In this document: piece by piece, positions 1 through 8,953 of the stretch
How positions within the stretch are numbered: the first letter of the stretch is position 1
Layout: the number at the start of each line of letters is the position of its first letter
Source of the DNA: Fidelibacterota bacterium
GTDB lineage: Bacteria; Fidelibacterota; BS150m-G59
Length of the DNA: 8,953 bases
NCBI GenBank assembly: GCA_016784265.1
Contig: JADHUZ010000035.1
Span: 1 to 8,953, forward strand
Reading direction: 5' to 3'
Made by a program: the position numbers and the translations under genes
Notes under the pieces: model-generated
Seen by the model: only the letters and a program-made list of their open reading frames with translations
Told to the model about the DNA's origin: nothing
The model's database searches: none

Positions 1-108
1 GTTAATTTGTGCATCTGTTTAATTTAAATTCTCCATAAAACCACTCGCTACGTTGCTCATAAGATAAATCTTTTTTTCAGGTTTACCAATTGGATATTAT
101 CACAAAAT

Positions 109-1020
109 ATGATTAATCTTGCGGCTATGAAAACAGTAAAAAATCCGCTATTAGTCACTGGAAGTGTCGCATACGATACCGTAGAAACGCCAAACGGAAT
201 TTCCAAACGGCAAGTCGGCGGCTCGGCAAGTTATGCAAGCATTGCAGCTTCGTATTTTTGCAAACCATCTTTGATCGGAATCATCGGCGAAGATTTTACA
301 GAAAAACAAATCTTTGAAACACACCAAATTGATCTTTCCGGATTGCAAAGCCAGTCAGGAAAAACATTTTTCTGGCATGGAAAATATAAAAACGATTTCA
401 AAGAACGAGATACAATCACCACCGAACTGAATGTATTTGAACATTTTTTGCCGTCCTTATTGCCGAGCCATCAAAAAATCGAAGCCATACTTTTGGCAAA
501 TATCCATCCAGCGTTGCAGTTACACACAATCAACCAAATCGTGAATCCTAAGTTTATCGCAACAGACACGATGAATCTTTGGATTGAAACTGCGCGAGAT
601 AATTTAGAAAAATTGACTAAAAAAATCCATCTGTTGATCATCAACGATGAGGAAGCGGAACAGTGGACAAACGAAACAAATTTGAGAAAAGCGGCAAATA
701 TCCTGCTGGAAAAAGGTCCTGAATTTGTTATAATCAAACTAGGACCAGACGGTGCATTGTTATTCGATAACCATCAAGAACGCAAAATATCAGCATTTCC
801 AGTAAATGAAGTAGTTGATCCAACAGGCGCTGGTGATACATTTGCCGGTGGAATGATGGGCTTTTTGGCGGCAACATCACAATTTGATTTTGAATCCATT
901 TACACAGCAATGAAATACGGCAGCAGTTTGGCATCTTTTTGTGTGGAACAGTTCGGATTGAAAAAACTAGTGGGCTTGGATGCAAATTCCATACATCGGA
1001 GAGTAAATCGAATTTTTTAA
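109..1020 (+). CDS. PfkB-family carbohydrate/nucleoside kinase
   Basis: This is a cytoplasmic ATP-dependent kinase of the ribokinase/PfkB fold, which phosphorylates a hydroxymethyl group on a sugar, nucleoside or related small molecule. The substrate cannot be read from the sequence. Visible signatures are the N-terminal strand LLVTGSVAYDT (14-24), the substrate-side glycine motif GGSASY (37-42), the Mg-associated NxxE (N179-E182), the K210-LGPDGA strand, and the C-terminal PfkB signature DPTGAGDTFAGG (from D237), with D243 as the expected catalytic base and the GAG as anion hole. Length (303 aa) is normal for the family and no motif is broken. The start is uncertain: ATG at 109 and ATG at 127 (residue 7) are both possible and neither has a Shine-Dalgarno sequence. 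The family core starts close enough to residue 14 that 127 is attractive. The gene lies 77 bp upstream of the TPR lipoprotein on the same strand, so co-transcription is possible but unproven. Confidence 0.9.
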   Translation: MINLAAMKTVKNPLLVTGSVAYDTVETPNGISKRQVGGSASYASIAASYFCKPSLIGIIGEDFTEKQIFETHQIDLSGLQSQSGKTFFWHGKYKNDFKERDTITTELNVFEHFLPSLLPSHQKIEAILLANIHPALQLHTINQIVNPKFIATDTMNLWIETARDNLEKLTKKIHLLIINDEEAEQWTNETNLRKAANILLEKGPEFVIIKLGPDGALLFDNHQERKISAFPVNEVVDPTGAGDTFAGGMMGFLAATSQFDFESIYTAMKYGSSLASFCVEQFGLKKLVGLDANSIHRRVNRIF

Positions 1021-1083
1021 AAAGTCCTGTTTGTCCGCATTTCAGAATCACTGTAAATTTACCCATCAGAAAATTGGTTAAAT

Positions 1084-1090
1084 AAGGAGA
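1084..1090 (+). promoter_or_regulatory. Ribosome binding site of the TPR lipoprotein gene
   Basis: AAGGAGA lies 7 nt before the ATG at 1098 and fixes that start. It is one of only three clear Shine-Dalgarno sequences in the window. The kinase, ligA and ParB-like genes lack one. Confidence 0.8.
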
Positions 1091-1097
1091 ACTATCA

Positions 1098-2129
1098 ATG
1101 AAATTATGGAAAATATTTATCGCGACTCTTGCCGTTGTTTTGTTTCTTTCCGGCTGCAACAGTCCGGAATTTACATCCGCAAAAGTTTATCTTGGGCAAC
1201 GAGATCTTGACCAAGCAGAAGAGTGGTTTCTGAAAGCTCTGGAAACAGAGCCAACAAATTCCGAAGTACCGTTTATGCTCGGCGCGCATGTTTACAAAGA
1301 CCAGAAAAAATGGGAACAGATGAACGTGATGTTTAATCGCTCTTTGGCGATAGACAATCGTTTTGAAAAGACAATTACGGGGATTCGTCACACAGAATGG
1401 CAAAACATCTACAACAAAGGTGCAAACGCTTACAATGAATTTGTGGGCAGCGAAGAAAAACCGCAAGAAACTTTGAATTTAGCAATTAAAGTATTCAACA
1501 TCGCACTTACCATTGATCCCACCGAAATACTAACTTATGGAATTCTCGCAACATGTTACCTTTTGTCAGAAGATATTGAGAATGCAAAAATATATTTTCA
1601 GAAGGCAATTGATATGGATCCACAGGACGAAGTGAATTACAAATCTCTTTCTGGCATTTATCTCAACGAAGAAAATTATGATGCCGCGCTGGATATCATC
1701 CAAAAAGCACGCAAAATTGATCCGCAAAATGCTGATCTCGCTCAGCAGATGGCGAATATCTACTACAACACTGACAAAAAGGATTTGGCGCTACAAACTT
1801 TCCAGGAAGCACTCAATCTGAATCCCGACAATTTTGATTTGATTTACAACATCGGAATCATGTATTATCAAGCGAAAGATTTTTCTGCCGCAACGCCTTG
1901 GTTCGAGAAAGCATACGAAAAAATTCCTGATGATTTGGAAATCATCAAACTGCTCGTCAATTGCTATCAAAAACTCGAAGACTTGAAAAATGTAGAAACC
2001 TATGCAAAAAAAGCACTGGAAATTGAACCGGACAGCAGAACTCTCATAATGGCACTTTACAAATCGTTGCTTGATCAGGGAAAAGGTAATTCGGATGAAG
2101 TTAAAAATCTATTGAAGAAATTAGAATAA
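1098..2129 (+). CDS. TPR-repeat lipoprotein
   Basis: This is a predicted envelope lipoprotein made of tetratricopeptide repeats, a scaffold fold for protein-protein contacts; no enzymatic domain is visible. The N-terminus has a charged start, a hydrophobic stretch (about 5-16) and a lipobox L17-S18-G19-C20, so C20 should be lipidated after signal peptidase II cleavage. Two TPR units follow at about 25-88. A less regular stretch (about 89-142) looks like a TPR broken by an insertion. Five back-to-back 34-residue repeats then run over about 143-312, each ending in a pattern such as DPQD, DPQN, NPDN or EPDS. The ATG at 1098 has a good ribosome binding site. The gene sits downstream of the PfkB kinase and ends just before a strong hairpin terminator. 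Repeats of this kind occur in assembly factors and many uncharacterised envelope proteins, so the specific partner is unknown. Confidence 0.88.
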   Translation: MKLWKIFIATLAVVLFLSGCNSPEFTSAKVYLGQRDLDQAEEWFLKALETEPTNSEVPFMLGAHVYKDQKKWEQMNVMFNRSLAIDNRFEKTITGIRHTEWQNIYNKGANAYNEFVGSEEKPQETLNLAIKVFNIALTIDPTEILTYGILATCYLLSEDIENAKIYFQKAIDMDPQDEVNYKSLSGIYLNEENYDAALDIIQKARKIDPQNADLAQQMANIYYNTDKKDLALQTFQEALNLNPDNFDLIYNIGIMYYQAKDFSAATPWFEKAYEKIPDDLEIIKLLVNCYQKLEDLKNVETYAKKALEIEPDSRTLIMALYKSLLDQGKGNSDEVKNLLKKLE

Positions 2130-2144
2130 TTAACCCATTTTAGT

Positions 2145-2174
2145 AAAAAAGGCGGATTTGTTTCCGCCTTTTTT
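2145..2174. terminator. Bidirectional intrinsic terminator
   Basis: The inverted repeat has a GC-rich core GGCGGA (2151-2156) pairing with TCCGCC (2163-2168) across a 6-nt loop. It is flanked by six A on the left (2145-2150) and six T on the right (2169-2174), which extend the stem and supply a U tract in either direction. It lies 15 bp after the TPR lipoprotein stop and 13 bp from the stop codon of the opposing ParB-like gene, so it can end transcripts from both convergent genes. Confidence 0.9.
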
Positions 2175-2187
2175 ATTTTCAAAAACA

Positions 2188-3120
2188 TTACATTTTTTCT
2201 ACGATTTTTTTAAAGATTTCTCGATTGTTCGGATTTAGGAAGAAATTTTGCCAGTTTTCCCAATCATCCAGATTTTGAATCTTTGCCAAAATTTCCACGC
2301 CGCTTTTTTCAAACGTCCTATCCCAGCGAATTTCTGCCTGATTTTCCAAAGAAGAGACCAAATCTCCAACTTTCTGTAAATTTTTACTCCAAATTGGATA
2401 CCGAATTGTATGCAAAACATCTCGAATTTGCTTGATTTTCTCCTTTGATTCGGAGTCCGTTTCAAGAATCGCAGTAATTTCCGATATTTGCTTGACATCC
2501 GTCTTTTGACCAATTTCGAATAGCATTTCTGCAATTTCACACAACACATTCAGCCCGGGGAAAAGAGAAACTATTTGCTCAATTTGCGATAAGTTATCAT
2601 CATTCAATTTTGTAAACAGCAGACATTTTTTTATCGGTGCAACTTTTTGAATCAGAAAATTCTGGATCAAATTAGGCATTTCCGCCAACTGCTGAATTTT
2701 CTTAAACCATTCCACCGACGATTTCACCCGTAAAAATTCCCACCAATATTGCCTGTCAAAATTTGGCATTTTCATCGCAACATTGAAAACAGCAGAAATT
2801 TCAAATGGATTAAGTTCGGATTCAATTCGCAAATCATCCACAATGAATTTGAGAATCTTGTGCTGGCTCGTTTCATTTCCAATTTGATAGACAGGAATTT
2901 TTTCCGTGCCTCTGTACTTTTTCCACGCTTCAAATCGCCTTCGGCCAGAAATCAATAAATATCCAATTTCTTTTTTTATCACAAAAATCGGGCGAATAAT
3001 CCCGTTCTGAATCGAGATTTTTTCAGATTCTGATAACTTTCTGCCACGGGAAATTGAAAACAATTCGTTGTCAGTGTCAATCAATCCCGGCAGAAGCGAA
3101 GTAATTTTTATATTTTTCAT
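2188..3120 (-). CDS. Divergent ParB-like DNA-binding protein
   Basis: The N-terminal half follows the order of ParB/Spo0J/KorB proteins. The pattern IQNGIIRPIFV (37-47) matches the C1 motif region (GxxQP), with Arg for Gln. GYLLISGRRRFEAWKKY (53-69) aligns with the C2 motif (GERRxRA), and IPVYQI (75-80) is the following strand. VDDLRIESELNPFE (94-107) aligns with the ENxQR...LNPxE region. Residues about 115-175 (FLRVKSSVEWFKKIQQLAEMP and on) resemble the central helix-turn-helix of ParB. In the CTP-binding motifs the Glu of GERR is Arg60, the second Arg is Glu64, and EN is DD (95-96), so CTP hydrolysis or clamp formation may be altered (inference). About 130 C-terminal residues (180-310), rich in Trp, Leu and Lys, match nothing I recognise. 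I chose the ATG at 3118-3120; an in-frame TTG two codons upstream is possible, and neither has a Shine-Dalgarno sequence. No parA or canonical parS is adjacent. It may act as a transcription or nucleoid factor instead of in segregation. Confidence 0.72.
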   Translation of the reverse strand: MKNIKITSLLPGLIDTDNELFSISRGRKLSESEKISIQNGIIRPIFVIKKEIGYLLISGRRRFEAWKKYRGTEKIPVYQIGNETSQHKILKFIVDDLRIESELNPFEISAVFNVAMKMPNFDRQYWWEFLRVKSSVEWFKKIQQLAEMPNLIQNFLIQKVAPIKKCLLFTKLNDDNLSQIEQIVSLFPGLNVLCEIAEMLFEIGQKTDVKQISEITAILETDSESKEKIKQIRDVLHTIRYPIWSKNLQKVGDLVSSLENQAEIRWDRTFEKSGVEILAKIQNLDDWENWQNFFLNPNNREIFKKIVEKM

Positions 3121-3136
3121 CCGCAAAATTTAGCGG
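3121..3136. promoter_or_regulatory. 16-bp near-palindrome at the ParB-like gene start (candidate operator)
   Basis: CCGCAAAATTTAGCGG is a palindrome except for one mismatched pair (positions 5 and 12), with arms CCGC/GCGG around AAATTT. It directly abuts the ATG of the minus-strand ParB-like gene and lies in the spacer shared with ligA. ParB-type proteins bind palindromes of this size, and autoregulation is common, but the sequence differs from the standard parS consensus. The regulatory role is inference. Confidence 0.3.
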
Positions 3137-3156
3137 GATTTCGCACAGAAAAATAG

Positions 3157-6652
<3,496 letters not shown>

Positions 6653-6656
<4 letters not shown>

Positions 6657-7933
6657 AAAAACTACTCATTTTTACAATTTTATCGGTGATTTTTGCAATA
6701 CCAAAAGTCAACGAAATTACGCTTTCCAATGGCATTGAGGTGCTTTCGCGTGAATCGAATAACGAAATTGTCGGACTCGTCATCTTTATCCGTGGTGGTG
6801 CAATGAATTTAACAAACGAAACGCAAGGTGTCGAAAAATTGCTCATCAACACAATGCTCGAAGCATCTGCGAATTTTCCGAAAGATGCACTACTGGATTT
6901 GCAAGCGAAATATCACACAGAATTTGAAGCAAAAGTCGGCTACGATTATTCAACAATTCGAATGAAATGTCTCCGCAAATACTGGGACGAATCGCTTGAA
7001 ATATTATCCGATTTACTTCGAAATCCGCTCCTGCTTGATGTCGATATTCAAAAAGTGAAGCAAAATTTGCTTACTGATATTGCTGAGCGTTCTGCGCAGG
7101 CTGATAATTGGATTTATCATCTCGCAAATCGTGATTTGTTGAAAAATCATCCCTACGAAAATCACAGCGGAGGAACGGAACAGACAATAAATTTACTCGG
7201 TCGAGAGGATCTGCTTTCGCATTATGAATCTATTTTTCAGGGTTCACAAATGCTGATTTCTGTTGTCGGAAAAATCGCAAATTCACAACTCCAAAACGAC
7301 CTTGAAAATGCTTTTGGTTGGCTCGCAGAAGGTGATTACACCATTGTTTTGCCGCCGCCATTTGAGAAAAAAACACAAAATTCTGTGCAATTCGAACAAC
7401 GCGATATTCCGACAAATTACATTTTGGGAAAATACATTTCGCCAAATTTACATAGCGACGACAACCTGCCGTTGCGAGTTGGAACTTACATTTTGCGCGA
7501 TCGGTTTTTCAAACGATTGCGGTCGGAATTACATCTAACCTATTCGGTGCGTGCCTCGCTGACCGAAAGTTTATCGCCGTATGGTTCAATTTATATCACG
7601 ACAACAAATCCAGAAAAAGCGATGCCGGAAATGTTTGATGTGATTCAAAATATGATCGAAAATCCTGTGTCGCAAAAAGAAATCATCGGTACGGCAGAAA
7701 CTTCGGCAACATATAATTTGATGCGTGAGCAATCGGTGATTTCCCAAGCCATCACGCTCGGCAGATATGAAATCGTTGGCACTGGCTGGAAGCAGTATTA
7801 TGACTTGCTCGATAACGCTGCAACTGTCAATTCCGAACAAATTTCTACAGTTTTCGAGCGATATTTTCGGAATTATATGTTCGGCGTGGTTGGTGGAAAT
7901 ATCGAACATTCAACATTCAACATCGAGCGCTGA
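6653..7933 (+). CDS. M16-family peptidase-like, non-catalytic partner subunit
   Basis: This has the same fold as the upstream protease but has lost the metal site. Where HxxEH should be it reads K62-L-L-I65-N66, so the histidines are Lys and Asn and the catalytic Glu is Ile. It does retain the Arg/Tyr pair that positions the substrate: R290 and Y297 in RSELHLTYSVRAS, with the usual seven-residue spacing. In heterodimeric M16B enzymes one chain supplies zinc and base and the other supplies Arg/Tyr, which is exactly the split seen across these two genes. I therefore infer a joint envelope protease. The N-terminus (MKKLLIFTILSVIFA) is a likely Sec signal with cleavage near A15. The M16 fold appears to end around VVGGN; the last residues are encoded by a short tandem repeat. 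Translation is coupled to the upstream gene by ATGA. The gene is convergent with the thioredoxin-TPR gene, with 22 bp between them. Confidence 0.88.
7905..7923 (+). repeat. 7-bp tandem repeat at the 3' end of the second M16 gene
   Basis: AACATTC is repeated 2.7 times, with the last copy incomplete. It encodes the EHSTFN part of the C-terminus beyond the recognisable protease fold. Confidence 0.7.
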
Positions 7934-7955
7934 AATGGAAAATTGCTGATTTGAT

Positions 7956-8953
7956 TTATTTAGAAAATTTCGCTTTCTGACCTTGCAAATAATCGTCTTT
8001 TGGTTGAAGTTGAATCGCTTCGTCAATTGTTTTTATGGCTTCTGCCGGATTGCCCAACTTCCATAAAATTTCGGCTTTTGTGTCCAAAATTTGTGCCTTG
8101 CGTTGTGGATTATTTACCAAATTTATTGCACGATTTGCTCGCATCAATGCGTCGGATAAATTCGTTTCCAATTCCGCCATTCGCCACGCATAACCATTCA
8201 AAAAATCTGCATCTTCATTGCCGCTAGTTTCCATAAATTTCGCATATTGCCGATACCACGCGATTTCTTTTTCGATGTTCTTTGTGTTTTTTATCAAATA
8301 CAACACCCATTGATACGCCAACACTAAATTCTCATTTTTGGGATTTTCAGCGATAAATTGTTGCAAAACTTCTGGATTTTTCGTTTCTCGCGCTTCGTAT
8401 TCTGCCAATTTATATCTCGCTTTATTATGCGTTTTTTCAATTCTCAAAATCCGCCGCCAATTATTTTTGGCAGATTCTAAATCACCTCTGTCTTCGTTTT
8501 TTTGCCCTAGTTTCTCTAGAATTTTATGGTTGTTCGGTTCGGATTTGGCTCGATTTTGCAAACTGTCAAATGTATCAATCCGTTTTTTGATGCGATTCAA
8601 TTCTTCCAAAAAAGGCTCTAGTGGAAGATATCCGACAATGCGATCAATTTCATTTCCACCCGCATCGGTGAACAAAATTGTAGGAAACCCGCTGGCATTG
8701 TATTTTTTTGCAAGTGCAATTCCTTCGCCTTTTTCTGCATCAATTTTTATGCTAATCAGGTTTTCTTTTGCAAATTTCGATATTTCTGTTTTCGGAAACA
8801 CATCGCTATCTAATCGCTTGCACCAAACGCACCAATCTGTGTAAAAATCAATCATAATCATTTCGTTTGTCGCTACTTTTTGCGCGTCGGCAAAACTACC
8901 CTCAAACCATTGAATTTCGGCGAATGCCACCGAAAACAGCAAAATTATCCTCG
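7956..8953 (-). CDS. Secreted thioredoxin-like protein with TPR tail (5' end outside window)
   Basis: This is a periplasmic or envelope thiol-disulfide protein of the thioredoxin fold followed by TPR-type helical repeats. Numbering from the TTG at 8942, the redox motif is W37-C38-V39-W40-C41-K42 within IDFYTDWCVWCKRL, the arrangement seen in DsbD-gamma-like and thioredoxin_7 proteins. The cis-proline is P87 in GFPT. A helical region from about 110 to 320 carries TPR-like units, the clearest at the C-terminus (ILDTKAEILWKLGNPAEAIKTIDEAIQLQP). The reading frame is open through the right edge: upstream of the TTG it reads R-I-I before L-L-F-S-V-A-F-A-E, which looks like the end of a signal peptide with cleavage after AFA. 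The true start is therefore probably just beyond 8953, and the TTG is not a convincing start. Partner proteins are unknown. The gene is convergent with the M16 pair. Confidence 0.85.
   Translation of the reverse strand, partial: RIILLFSVAFAEIQWFEGSFADAQKVATNEMIMIDFYTDWCVWCKRLDSDVFPKTEISKFAKENLISIKIDAEKGEGIALAKKYNASGFPTILFTDAGGNEIDRIVGYLPLEPFLEELNRIKKRIDTFDSLQNRAKSEPNNHKILEKLGQKNEDRGDLESAKNNWRRILRIEKTHNKARYKLAEYEARETKNPEVLQQFIAENPKNENLVLAYQWVLYLIKNTKNIEKEIAWYRQYAKFMETSGNEDADFLNGYAWRMAELETNLSDALMRANRAINLVNNPQRKAQILDTKAEILWKLGNPAEAIKTIDEAIQLQPKDDYLQGQKAKFSK

Noticed and set aside
1..108. Possible promoter (TATTAT at 95-100) or tail of an upstream gene
   Set aside because: The TATTAT lies too close to the ATG at 109 for a normal leader and no matching -35 is seen. 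All forward frames have stops within the first 30 bases, so an upstream gene end cannot be confirmed.
1053..1062. Perfect 10-bp palindrome GTAAATTTAC before the lipoprotein gene, with a near match in reverse orientation (GTAAATTACAG, 3188-3198) before ligA
   Set aside because: Short AT palindromes are expected by chance in this AT-rich DNA, and the second copy is one base shorter. Two imperfect copies are not enough to name an operator.
734..1159. A 141-codon minus-strand open frame across the kinase end, the spacer and the lipoprotein signal peptide
   Set aside because: It overlaps two supported plus-strand genes and the ribosome binding site, and its translation shows no family features.
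7934..7955. Terminator between the convergent M16 and thioredoxin-TPR genes
   Set aside because: The 22-bp spacer and its flanks show AT-rich sequence but no GC stem followed by a T tract.
8338..8844. A 168-codon open frame on the plus strand opposite the thioredoxin-TPR gene
   Set aside because: It lies wholly antisense to a gene with clear thioredoxin and TPR motifs, and its translation is rich in Ser, Phe and Leu with no domain. It is a shadow of that gene.

Overview
The window is AT-rich, densely packed bacterial chromosomal DNA carrying seven protein-coding genes. I see no tRNA, rRNA, CRISPR array, transposase or phage gene. The proteins (a PfkB kinase with a GGSASY-type N-terminal motif, a TPR lipoprotein, a paired M16 protease, a secreted thioredoxin-TPR protein) and the lipoprotein/Sec signals point to a diderm bacterium. 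The style resembles the FCB group and neighbours (Marinimicrobia, Calditrichota, Cloacimonadota, Bacteroidota-like lineages). That placement is inference from gene style only; no phylogenetic marker was compared.

Layout. Positions 1-108 hold no recognisable gene. A plus-strand PfkB-family sugar/nucleoside kinase (109-1020) is followed after 77 bp by a TPR lipoprotein with a strong ribosome binding site (1098-2129). A hairpin flanked by A and T tracts (2145-2174) separates it from a convergent minus-strand gene for a divergent ParB-like protein (2188-3120). An 81-bp divergent spacer follows, with a 16-bp near-palindrome abutting the ParB-like start codon. Next comes a plus-strand three-gene set in which each junction is an ATGA overlap: ligA (NAD+-dependent DNA ligase, 3202-5235), an M16 protease subunit with the intact zinc site (5232-6656), and a second M16 subunit that has lost the zinc site but keeps the Arg/Tyr pair (6653-7933). 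Finally, a convergent minus-strand gene for an exported thioredoxin-like protein with a TPR tail begins beyond the right edge of the window (stop codon at 7956).

How they fit together. The two M16 proteins look like complementary halves of one envelope metalloprotease. Their fusion into a coupled unit with ligA is a packing arrangement with no obvious functional link. The orphan ParB-like gene has no parA beside it, and the motifs that bind CTP in true ParB are altered, so it may be a DNA-binding regulator or nucleoid factor rather than a segregation protein. Overall this is mostly ordinary housekeeping and envelope sequence. The ParB-like protein and the split protease are the parts most worth a second look, and I do not see a clear novel defence or mobile system.
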